DNA of 40,386 bases. Source: Synechococcus sp. UW140. Its GTDB lineage: Bacteria > Cyanobacteriota > Cyanobacteriia > PCC-6307 > Cyanobiaceae. Of this stretch, positions 33,871 to 40,386 are shown piece after piece (within the stretch, counting starts at the first letter, position 1; each line of letters opens with the position of its first letter). The stretch lies in NCBI GenBank assembly GCA_945875915.1, contig CAMCMT010000024.1, positions 1 to 40,386 on the forward strand. The letters are read 5' to 3'. A program made the translations under genes and the position numbers. The notes under the pieces were generated by a model that was not told the DNA's origin, did no database searches, and saw nothing but the letters and a program-made list of their open reading frames with translations.

Positions 33871-35268
33871 ATGGCTTTCCATCACCGTCCTGAGACCCTC
33901 GGCGTGAATGCCCATTTGAGTGCCCGGCTGGCAGCAGCCAATCTTCCCGATCAAATCCCCCGCAATCGTCTCCCCGAAAAGGGTCTGCGAGCCGATCTGA
34001 GCTACGAGTTGATCCACGATCACCTGATGCTTGATGGCAATGCCAGGCTCAACCTAGCCACGTTTGTTGGAACCTGGATGGAGCCAGAAGCGAGGCAGCT
34101 GATGGAGGAGTGCGCCGAAAAAAATATGATTGATAAGGATGAATACCCCCAGACGGCAGAGATTGAGGACCGCTGCCTGAAGATCATCGCTGACCTTTGG
34201 CATGCTCCCGACCCGGACCAGGCGGTAGGTACCTCCACGACGGGCTCGAGCGAGGCCTGCATGCTGGGTGGCCTGGTGATGCGCTGGCATTGGCGCCAGC
34301 GGCGCCAGGCCGCCGGCCGGCCCTATGACCGGCCCAACCTGGTGATGGGCTCCAACACCCAGATCTGCTGGGATAAGTTCTGCGCCTATTTCGATGTGGA
34401 GCCCAAGCTGGTGCCGATCACGCCGGAGCGCTTGCAATTGGGTGTCGAGGAAGCGATTGCCCTCTGTGATGAGAATACCATCGGTGTCGTTGGGATCCTC
34501 GGCAGCACGTTTGACGGTAGTTACGAACCGATCTCGGAGCTACAGATCGCCCTTGACACCCTGCAGGACCGTACGGGCATTGACATCCCCATCCATGTTG
34601 ATGCGGCCTCTGGTGGCTTTGTAGCCCCCTTTAATTCACCGGATCTGGTTTGGGACTTTCGCCTGCCGCGGGTCATTTCGATTAATTCCAGTGGCCATAA
34701 GTATGGGGGTGTGCTGCCTGGTGTGGGCTGGTGCCTGTGGCGTGATCAGGGCCAGCTGCCGGAGGAGCTCCGTTTCAATGTCAACTACCTAGGCGGTGAG
34801 ATGCCAACCATTGGCATGAATTTCTCCCGCCCCGGCGCCCAGGTTGTTGGCCAGTACTTCAACTTCATCCACCTGGGCTTTGAGGGCTATCAGCATCGGA
34901 TGAAAACCCTCGAGGCGATTGCCTGCTATCTCGCCGATAACATCGCCAAGCTCGGACCCCTGCGCTTAGTTAGCCATCCGCTCGGCCAGCTGCCCGTGTT
35001 TGCGGTGAGCCTCGATCCTGCCATCTCCAACTGGACCGTGTTTCAGTTGGCTGACAAGCTGCGGGAACGGGGCTGGTTGATTCCGGCCTACACCCTGCCG
35101 GCCAACTGCGAGTCCCTTGCCGTGCTGCGCATTGTCATCCGCGCCGGCTTCAGCCGCGATATGGCCGATATGCTGAAGGAAGATATCGAGCGGGCGGTTG
35201 ACTGGTTCCAGAGCTTGGAGGGACCGATGCCGAAGCCCCATGAAGTACGGGCTTCTTTCCATCACTGA
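33871..35268 (+). CDS. gadB: Glutamate decarboxylase
   Basis: PLP enzyme converting glutamate to GABA and CO2, consuming a proton. The 465 residues match E. coli GadB in length (466) and order of motifs: NLATFVGTWMEPEARQLMEE, DEYPQTAEIEDRCLKIIADL, the GTSTTGSSEACMLGGL phosphate-binding block, HVDAASGGFVAPF and SINSSGHKYGG with PLP Lys K277. The C-terminal RASFHH contains the His pair that closes the active site at neutral pH in E. coli GadB. In cyanobacteria GABA can feed the TCA cycle bypass. A hand count of 34 codons from 34441 gives ~62% G/C third positions against ~79% in an equal GH116 sample, hinting at a different history. marC follows after 42 bp. Confidence 0.96.
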   Translation: MAFHHRPETLGVNAHLSARLAAANLPDQIPRNRLPEKGLRADLSYELIHDHLMLDGNARLNLATFVGTWMEPEARQLMEECAEKNMIDKDEYPQTAEIEDRCLKIIADLWHAPDPDQAVGTSTTGSSEACMLGGLVMRWHWRQRRQAAGRPYDRPNLVMGSNTQICWDKFCAYFDVEPKLVPITPERLQLGVEEAIALCDENTIGVVGILGSTFDGSYEPISELQIALDTLQDRTGIDIPIHVDAASGGFVAPFNSPDLVWDFRLPRVISINSSGHKYGGVLPGVGWCLWRDQGQLPEELRFNVNYLGGEMPTIGMNFSRPGAQVVGQYFNFIHLGFEGYQHRMKTLEAIACYLADNIAKLGPLRLVSHPLGQLPVFAVSLDPAISNWTVFQLADKLRERGWLIPAYTLPANCESLAVLRIVIRAGFSRDMADMLKEDIERAVDWFQSLEGPMPKPHEVRASFHH

Positions 35269-35310
35269 AGCCAGGGAATGACCCCGCTCCATTTGTAACG
35301 ACTTGATGGC

Positions 35311-35964
35311 ATGGATAACGGCACTTTCCAGCACTATCTCATTGGACTGCTAGCCATTGGTAACAATGTGTCTTCAATGGGTGCCTATTTGGCCCAGACC
35401 CAGGGGCTTGCTAGGCGACGCATTTGGCAGGTGATTTTCCTCACCACGCTTGTTTGCTTTGTCTTCCTGGTGTTGTTCATGTTGTTCGGTACGGCCGTTC
35501 TGAACTTTTTTGGCATCTCGATCAGCAGCTTTGAGATCGCCGGTGGCTTGCTCCTGGGCGGTGTGGGGATCGAAATGATGGGCGCCGCTATTCATGGGCC
35601 GGCTGCCCACAAGTCGGTGGACATGCCCCAGCAGGATGATTTCCATACGACCCTCTCCAATGCCGTGGTGCCAATCGGCATTCCCCTCACTGTGGGTGCC
35701 GGTACGGCCTCAGCGGTGGTGCTGTTCGCCAATGCTGCCGCCAGTAACGGCAGTGGCGCCAGCCTGCTGGCGGCGATCTTGGCACTGGTCTTGATCAATG
35801 CGGTGGTCTTCCGGTTTGCCACCACGGTGATGCGCCGCGTGGGTCCCCTGGGCCTAACGATCTTCACCAAGATCATGGGGCTGTTTACCCTCGCCATTGG
35901 TGTCGAATTCGTCGTACAAGGAGTGTCGACGATTGCCACCGGCTTGATACATAAGGGAGCGTGA
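35311..35964 (+). CDS. MarC family integral membrane protein
   Basis: A 217-residue polytopic protein of the MarC/YchE (UPF0056) family with about six hydrophobic segments. Typical blocks are LLAIGNNVSSMGAYLAQTQGL, FEIAGGLLLGGVGIEMMGAA, NAVVPIGIPLTVGAGTASAV and GLTIFTKIMGLFTLAIGVEF. Family function is unknown; the name comes from the mar locus but MarC is not part of the multidrug-resistance response. A charged loop (HKSVDMPQQDDFHT) sits in the middle. It is 42 bp downstream of gadB on the same strand and shares its softer codon bias, so a joint function, for example related to glutamate/GABA or pH, is possible but unproven. Converges with crtH. Confidence 0.9.
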   Translation: MDNGTFQHYLIGLLAIGNNVSSMGAYLAQTQGLARRRIWQVIFLTTLVCFVFLVLFMLFGTAVLNFFGISISSFEIAGGLLLGGVGIEMMGAAIHGPAAHKSVDMPQQDDFHTTLSNAVVPIGIPLTVGAGTASAVVLFANAAASNGSGASLLAAILALVLINAVVFRFATTVMRRVGPLGLTIFTKIMGLFTLAIGVEFVVQGVSTIATGLIHKGA

Positions 35965-35987
35965 TGGCGGCGTCCCAGGCCGGCGCG

Positions 35988-37592
35988 TCAATCCGGCAGC
36001 GCCCAGGGGTTGAGGCCCAGGTCGGCGCCCAGGCGATGGGCGCAGGCGAAACCGCTGAAGGCCACGGCATTGAGCCCCTGGCCGGGGAAGCAGGAATCGC
36101 CGACGCAATAGAGCCCGGGAATCGCCGTGCGGTTGAAGGGCATCGGCAGCAGCCCCGGCAAGCGCAGGGCCGGCACCGGGCCATAGCTGCCGCCGCTGCG
36201 GCCAAGGAAACGGCGGTGGCTGCGGGGCGTGCCCACTTCCCGATGCCGGATCGCCGCCGCCAGGCCGGGCAGGATAGCCGCTTCTAGGCGGGCGATCAGG
36301 CGATCGGCATCGGCCTGCTTCTTGGCGGCGTAGGCGGCTGGTTCAAGGCCACTCCAGGCTTCGATCGAGGAGGGGCTGAAGACATGGACGATGTGGCGAT
36401 CGGGCGGGGCCAGGCTGGGATCGAGGAGCGAGGGCATGGACACAAACACCACCCCCTGTTCGTCTTCCATCGCTTGCCAGTCCTCCAGCAGCAGGTGGTG
36501 GCAGTGGGTTCCGGCCGGGATCAGGGAGGCCTCCACCCCCAGATGCAAGGACAGGAACGAGGGCGAGGGCTTATAGCGCCGGCGCCAGGTGCGCTCTTGG
36601 GCGGGGGTGTCCTGGGCCTCGATCAGGCCGCCGAAGGTGTCCCAGCGGGTGGCATTGCTCACCACCCGGCGGGCCCGGATTTCCTCGCCACCAGCCAGGC
36701 GCACGCCAATCGCCTTGCCGTTGTCCAGCAGCACCTTGGTGACCCGGGCTTTGTAGCGAATGGCGCCGCCATGGCGCTCCAGGCCTGCTACCAACTTCTG
36801 GGCGATCACACCCACGCCCCCCTTGGGGTAATTGATGCCACCAGCGTGACGATCCGAAAACACCATGCCGGCATTGATCATCGGCGTCAGGTCGGCGGGC
36901 ATCACCGACCAGCAGAAACACTCCATATCGATGAACTTGAGCAGGGCCGGATCTTGAATGTGTTTGCGGGCCACATCGCCCACATTCACCGGCAACCAGC
37001 GGGCCAGCCCCAGGCAGGCCAGGGGGGCCCGAAAGAACACCTTGGCCAGGTAGGCCGGATCCTCAAGCGAGAGCAGCGGCATCGCATCGAGGCAGTTGAA
37101 CACGCTCCAGCAGGTGTCATAGAAGGCGCGAATCCCCTGGGCTTCGTGGGGGAATCGGGCGCTCAGCCGGGCCACAAAACTCTCGTAATCCCGATCCACG
37201 GCCACATCCAAGCCAGCGGGCAGGTGATACTCGAGTTGGGCGGGATCTGCGATCGTTTCACACACCTCACCCACATCGGCCAGGGCCCTAGTGAGCAGGT
37301 TGGTATGCCCCTTCTGGCCGAAACCAAAGATCATCGAGGCGCCCACATCAAAGGTGTAACCCTCGCGCCTAAAGCTGCCACCGGAACCGCCTGGAATCAG
37401 GTAGCGCTCCAGCACCAACACCTGCGCCCCCTTGACGGCCAGCTGGCTGGCGGTGACCAGTCCGCCGATACCGGAGCCAATCACCACCACGTCCCAGGGG
37501 TCCTTGCCTAGGGCCTGATCGGCGGCGTCTGGAGCGGCGTCCGGAGTGGGGTCGGGCTGGCTGGCGGAAGCGGATAACAGGCTGGCGGACAC
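35988..37592 (-). CDS. crtH: Carotene/prolycopene isomerase CrtH
   Basis: A 534-residue FAD-dependent CRTISO-type enzyme that converts poly-cis-lycopene to all-trans-lycopene in carotenoid synthesis. The dinucleotide motif is VVVIGSGIGGLVTASQLAVKG, followed by ERYLIPGGSGGSFRREGYTF, a family hallmark; GGINYPKGGVGVIAQKLVAG and the C-terminal GLYCVGDSCFPGQGLNAVAFSG fit CrtH/CrtI-type oxidoreductases. I chose GTG 37592; the frame is open to TTG 37673, which would overlap trmFO by 47 bp and has no homology. A ~25-residue Pro/Asp/Ala-rich segment precedes the FAD domain. trmFO lies 34 bp upstream on the same strand. Confidence 0.9.
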   Translation of the reverse strand: MSASLLSASASQPDPTPDAAPDAADQALGKDPWDVVVIGSGIGGLVTASQLAVKGAQVLVLERYLIPGGSGGSFRREGYTFDVGASMIFGFGQKGHTNLLTRALADVGEVCETIADPAQLEYHLPAGLDVAVDRDYESFVARLSARFPHEAQGIRAFYDTCWSVFNCLDAMPLLSLEDPAYLAKVFFRAPLACLGLARWLPVNVGDVARKHIQDPALLKFIDMECFCWSVMPADLTPMINAGMVFSDRHAGGINYPKGGVGVIAQKLVAGLERHGGAIRYKARVTKVLLDNGKAIGVRLAGGEEIRARRVVSNATRWDTFGGLIEAQDTPAQERTWRRRYKPSPSFLSLHLGVEASLIPAGTHCHHLLLEDWQAMEDEQGVVFVSMPSLLDPSLAPPDRHIVHVFSPSSIEAWSGLEPAAYAAKKQADADRLIARLEAAILPGLAAAIRHREVGTPRSHRRFLGRSGGSYGPVPALRLPGLLPMPFNRTAIPGLYCVGDSCFPGQGLNAVAFSGFACAHRLGADLGLNPWALPD

Positions 37593-37626
37593 GACGCTCA
37601 AGCTGGGGTGGGGCAATGGGCCGACC

Positions 37627-39033
37627 CTAAGCAGGGGCCAGCTGGGGTTGCGCCGGAGCTGGATGCCGCGCAAAGGGTGCCAGGTCGGCCAGGGACCGGT
37701 CCCGGTAGGCGCCGTAGCGGCGCCGCTTGTCGCGGATGCGCTCGGGCAGCTCCGGCAGCAGGCCGAAGTTGGGGGGCATGGGCTGGAATTTGCCGCTGGG
37801 TGCTTCGGCGATGAAGTGGGTCAGGGCGCCAATCATGGTCGTGGGCGGCAGGCTGATCGGCTCCTGTCCCAGGGCTAGCCGGGCGGCATTGGTGCCAGCC
37901 AGCCAGCCGCCCGCCACGGCTGCCGCGTAGCCCTCGGTGCCGGTGATCTGGCCTGCTGCCAGCAGGTTGGGCCGGCTGCGGAATTGCAGGGTGGGATCGA
38001 GCAGCTGGGGGGCTTCGAGGAAGGTGTTGCGGTGCATCACGCCAAAGCGCACGAACTCGGCGTTCTCCAGGCCCGGGATCAGCCGTAACACCCGCTGTTG
38101 CTCGCCCCATTTGAGGTTGGTCTGGAAGCCCACCAGGTTCCAGAGCCGGCCGTCCTTGTCTTCCTGGCGCAGCTGCACCACGGCATAGGCCCGTTTGGCC
38201 CGCCGCACCGCTTGGTCCTGAAGGTCGCCCCAGCGGGGATCCCAGAGCCCGATCGGCTTGAGCGGTCCGTAGCGCATCGTGTCTTCGCCGCGGCGGGCCA
38301 GCTCCTCAATGGGCAAGCAGCCCTCAAAGAAGTTGGCGTTGCCCAGCTCAAAATCCTTCAGTTCGGCCTGTTCCGCTGTCAGCAACGCCTCCCGAAAGGC
38401 GAGGAACTGCCGCTTGTCCATCGGACAGTTGATGTAGTCGGCATCGCCCTTGTCGTAACGGCTGGCCCGGAAGGCCAGCGAGAGATCAATGCTGTCCCCT
38501 TCCACGATCGGGCTGGCCGCATCAAAGAAGTGGCAGTCTTCGCGTCCCGTGAAGCTGCGCAGCTGTTCAGCGAGGGCGTCACTGGTGAGGGGTCCGGTTG
38601 CCAGCACGGCGATCTGGCCAGGGCCGGGGAGCTCCAGCTGCTCGCGCCGCTCCACGGTCACAAGCGGATGGTTCTCCAGGGCTGTGGTTAGGGCGGCGCT
38701 GTAGCGACCCCGATCCACAGCCAGGGCGCCACCCGCGGGCACCGCGTGGTGATCGGCTGTGGCGATCACCAGGGAACCCAATTGGCGAAGTTCGGTTTGC
38801 AGCAATCCTGCGGCCCGGTCGCTGCCTAGGGCCCCAAAACTGTTGCTGCAGACCAGTTCGGCAAACTCAGCGCTGTGGTGGGCCGGGGAGCGACGCCCGG
38901 GCCGCATCTCCACTAGCCGAACAGCCAGGCCGGCTGAGGCAATTTGCCAAGCAGCCTCCGTTCCAGCCAAGCCAGCCCCAATCACGAGCAGGGGATCGGT
39001 TGGGCTGCGGTGAGACGGACTCAGGGGTGACAC
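37627..39033 (-). CDS. trmFO: tRNA uracil-54 C5-methyltransferase TrmFO
   Basis: A 468-residue FAD/folate-dependent enzyme that makes 5-methyluridine at position 54 of the tRNA T-loop using methylenetetrahydrofolate. The FAD motif [19 protein letters not shown] starts near residue 17; [41 protein letters not shown] (conserved catalytic Cys), [20 protein letters not shown] and [20 protein letters not shown] are family blocks. The start is GTG 39033 or the adjoining TTG 39036. It replaces the SAM-dependent TrmA of proteobacteria. Lies between psbY and crtH, all on the minus strand. Confidence 0.96.
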   Translation of the reverse strand: MSPLSPSHRSPTDPLLVIGAGLAGTEAAWQIASAGLAVRLVEMRPGRRSPAHHSAEFAELVCSNSFGALGSDRAAGLLQTELRQLGSLVIATADHHAVPAGGALAVDRGRYSAALTTALENHPLVTVERREQLELPGPGQIAVLATGPLTSDALAEQLRSFTGREDCHFFDAASPIVEGDSIDLSLAFRASRYDKGDADYINCPMDKRQFLAFREALLTAEQAELKDFELGNANFFEGCLPIEELARRGEDTMRYGPLKPIGLWDPRWGDLQDQAVRRAKRAYAVVQLRQEDKDGRLWNLVGFQTNLKWGEQQRVLRLIPGLENAEFVRFGVMHRNTFLEAPQLLDPTLQFRSRPNLLAAGQITGTEGYAAAVAGGWLAGTNAARLALGQEPISLPPTTMIGALTHFIAEAPSGKFQPMPPNFGLLPELPERIRDKRRRYGAYRDRSLADLAPFARHPAPAQPQLAPA

Positions 39034-39075
39034 CAACGAAATCGCGAGGGCCGACTCGAATAGTTCCGCCTGAAC

Positions 39076-39198
39076 TTAGGCGCGGGCGCGCTTGAGCAAG
39101 AGTTGAAGTTGACCTACGGCAGCGCGGCCGATGTTGAAGCCAGCCCAGCCCACGGCGAGTAGCACGGGGGTGGCAACCAGCAGAAGCCGAGCATCCAT
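39076..39198 (-). CDS. psbY: Photosystem II protein Y
   Basis: ATG 39198 to TAA gives 40 residues: one transmembrane helix (LLLVATPVLLAVGWAGFNIG) followed by AAVGQLQLLLKR, matching the PsbY low-molecular-mass subunit at the photosystem II periphery near cytochrome b559. Its length is typical for cyanobacteria. It is embedded at the 3' end of a long open frame that is otherwise non-coding. The 260-bp gap upstream, to the gamma-carbonic-anhydrase gene, should hold its promoter; no clear -10/-35 pair stands out and no gene is seen there. trmFO starts 42 bp downstream. Confidence 0.93.
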   Translation of the reverse strand: MDARLLLVATPVLLAVGWAGFNIGRAAVGQLQLLLKRARA

Positions 39199-39458
39199 GG
39201 GGTGTTGGGGAGCAATCGCGTGGCTTGATCCTACGGAACTGAAGCGTCCAATCGCGGCCAGATCAGCCGACCCGATCGAAATTGCAGCATTTGGTTCGGG
39301 GAACGTGCGAGCGCCGGCGAGGGGCCTGACCTTCAGCCTTAACCAGCAGAACGGCAAGGGTTGATCCGCGGCCGGCCTGAACTTGGGGCCAAGGCACCGA
39401 TGCTGAACCCCTGCCAAGGTGCTGCTCGAACTCTTGTTGTTGGCAGCAAACCTGGCGC

Positions 39459-39980
39459 TCAGGACCCGAAACCTGTGGTTTGGGAATGACCGGCATGGGC
39501 CTGGGCCAACTGTTGGTAGCGGCGCGCATGCTGGCGTTGCTCGGCGACCTCCCCGGCTGAGAGCTCCCTTTTGACCTGGGCAGGGGCCCCCATCACGAGG
39601 GAGCGGGGGGGCACGTCGCGGGTGACGACTGAACCGGCTGCCACTAGGGCCCCTGCGCCCACGGTGACACCATTGAGCACGATCGCGCCGATGCCGATCA
39701 GGCAGCCGTCCTCCAGGGTCGCCCCATGGATCACGGCCCGGTGGCCGATGGTGACATCGGCGCCAATCGTCACCGGTTGATCGGGGTCCCCGTGCAAGAT
39801 CGCCCCGTCCTGCACATTGCTGCCAGGTCCAACCACGATGGGACAAACATCGCCGCGGGCCACGGCCGTGGGCCAAAGGCTGGCCCCTGCGGCTAACTGC
39901 ACATCGCCAATCACCACCGCACTGTTCGCCACCCAGGCATCGGGATGCAAGCGCGGCTCGGGCCAGGGAAACGTAGTCAT
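39459..39980 (-). CDS. Gamma-class carbonic anhydrase-like protein
   Basis: A 173-residue left-handed beta-helix protein with hexapeptide repeats. The three zinc-binding His of gamma-class carbonic anhydrases are present as H63 (ILHG), H80 and H85 (IGHRAVIHG), together with GDVCPIVVGPGSNVQDGAI containing the Arg/Asp interface residues, and GAPAQVKRELSAGEVA as the C-terminal helix. It resembles YrdA/PaaY-type stand-alone proteins, not the carboxysomal CcmM, which carries RbcS-like repeats; activity as a carbonic anhydrase is plausible but many such homologues are inactive. ATG start at 39980. Confidence 0.9.
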   Translation of the reverse strand: MTTFPWPEPRLHPDAWVANSAVVIGDVQLAAGASLWPTAVARGDVCPIVVGPGSNVQDGAILHGDPDQPVTIGADVTIGHRAVIHGATLEDGCLIGIGAIVLNGVTVGAGALVAAGSVVTRDVPPRSLVMGAPAQVKRELSAGEVAEQRQHARRYQQLAQAHAGHSQTTGFGS

Positions 39981-40050
39981 GCCAGGGGTTGCTAAGGGCA
40001 GTTGGGGCCAGTGTGCTCCGTTCCAGCCCCCGCTGGGGGCCTGCTGGCAC

Positions 40051-40080
40051 TTGGAGGAGACCCCGGCTGGGTGATACGTT
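40051..40080 (+). promoter_or_regulatory. Sigma-70-type promoter for tRNA-Lys
   Basis: TTGGAG (40051-40056) and TACGTT (40075-40080) are separated by 18 bp, with an extended -10 TG at 40072-40073. A G/C-rich stretch follows, and the tRNA begins about 45 bp downstream. Confidence 0.55.
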
Positions 40081-40125
40081 CGCTAGGTGCCCGAAAGGGC
40101 TGCCCCGGGGCCAGTCCCACGCGGC

Positions 40126-40197
40126 GGGTCGCTAGCTCAGCGGTAGAGCACTCGGCTTTTAACCGATTAGTCCTGAGTTCGAATCTCAGGCGACCCA
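40126..40197 (+). tRNA. tRNA-Lys (anticodon UUU)
   Basis: A complete 72-base cloverleaf: acceptor GGGTCGC/GCGACCC with discriminator A, D-arm GCTC/GAGC, anticodon loop CTTTTAA giving UUU, and T-arm CTGAG/CTCAG with TTCGAAT. The outermost anticodon-stem pair is C-U, while the other four pairs are good. CCA is not encoded. Closely similar to bacterial tRNA-Lys. Confidence 0.97.
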
Positions 40198-40386
40198 TGA
40201 CCGGGTGAAATTGGGGTAAAAAGTAGCCCCAGATTTCCCCATGGGGGAAATAGGCCTCCCCTGGCTCCCCGTCATCCCCCGCAGTTTCAAGCGCCATCGC
40301 ATGGGACAGCCCGGCCGGTTGCTGGAGTTTCACCGCGACAAGCTGCGCCGGAATTGAGCGGCGGTTGGCGAAGGTGCGGTTTGTGG
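40198..40386. other. tRNA 3' flank with palindromes, no assigned gene
   Basis: TGGGG/CCCCA arms (about 40212-40231) lie just past the tRNA and may act as its terminator with the following ATTT. A perfect inverted repeat ATTTCCCC/GGGGAAAT with spacer ATG occupies 40233-40251. An ATG at 40241 opens a 38-codon frame ending at 40357, but its start lies inside the palindrome and no family is recognisable, so I do not call it a gene. Confidence 0.4.

Noticed and set aside
33587-33907. Plus-strand ORF reading into the gadB start
   Set aside because: First part looks somewhat protein-like, but it overlaps gadB in another frame, and no family is recognisable.
36384-37511. 375-codon plus-strand ORF opposite crtH
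   Set aside because: His/Gly/Gln-rich shadow of the isomerase gene.
39992-40333. Minus-strand ORF covering the tRNA-Lys
   Set aside because: The segment GRLRFELRTNRLKAEC is the usual false translation of a tRNA complement.
40241-40357. 38-codon plus-strand ORF after tRNA-Lys
   Set aside because: Its start lies in a palindrome, the basic translation matches no family I know, and the window ends soon after; not enough to call a gene.

Overview
The window reads as chromosome of a GC-rich picocyanobacterium of the Synechococcus/Cyanobium type. The lineage call rests on PsbY, a CyanoP-type PsbP lipoprotein, the chlorophyll-cyclase subunit Ycf54, a CrtH-type carotene isomerase, several small proteins resembling cyanobacteria-only families, and a complete recC-recB-recD set, which is typical of picocyanobacteria. 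Genes are tightly packed, often with 4-8 bp stop/start overlaps, and many start at GTG or TTG. I see no insertion sequence, prophage or CRISPR array.

Left part (1-9000): the tail of a DUF4351 protein; a GH116 glucosylceramidase-like hydrolase followed by a DUF3122 exported protein and ribD; then lipA and recR on the minus strand, a PsbP lipoprotein, a DAO-type flavoprotein, an MgtC-type membrane protein and a small two-helix membrane protein. 9097-12620 is a minus-strand envelope-flavoured run: an LCP protein, an uncharacterised Pro/Gln-rich protein and an MsbA-like ABC exporter. 12866-16073 holds two RNA-remodelling genes on the minus strand, a glycine-rich RRM protein and a DEAD-box helicase with an RGG tract, each with its own Rho-independent terminator.

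Middle (16311-27319): a mannose-6-phosphate isomerase type cupin; a gene-poor stretch with a strong minus-strand terminator and a probable 38-codon gene; then a phosphoesterase-recC-recB-recD operon in which the rec genes overlap by 4 bp. 27506-31713: a possible Nif11-like protein, pdxJ-ycf54 (overlapping), plsC, an exported helical protein, bolA and a CGFS monothiol glutaredoxin (grxD), and DUF6761.

Right part (31798-40386): an OmpR-type response regulator whose receiver lacks the phosphoacceptor Asp; two small conserved genes; a gadB-marC pair with a softer codon bias than its surroundings; crtH, trmFO, psbY and a gamma-class carbonic anhydrase on the minus strand; and a tRNA-Lys(UUU) with a good promoter and palindromic 3' flank.

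Most of this is housekeeping and photosynthetic chromosome. The observations most worth following are the 38-codon gene with its inverted repeat and terminator, the phosphorylation-dead response regulator, the gadB-marC pair, the orphan plus-strand hairpin/T-tract at 29109-29174, and the phosphoesterase leading the recCBD operon. I found no clear multi-gene system that I would call wholly new.
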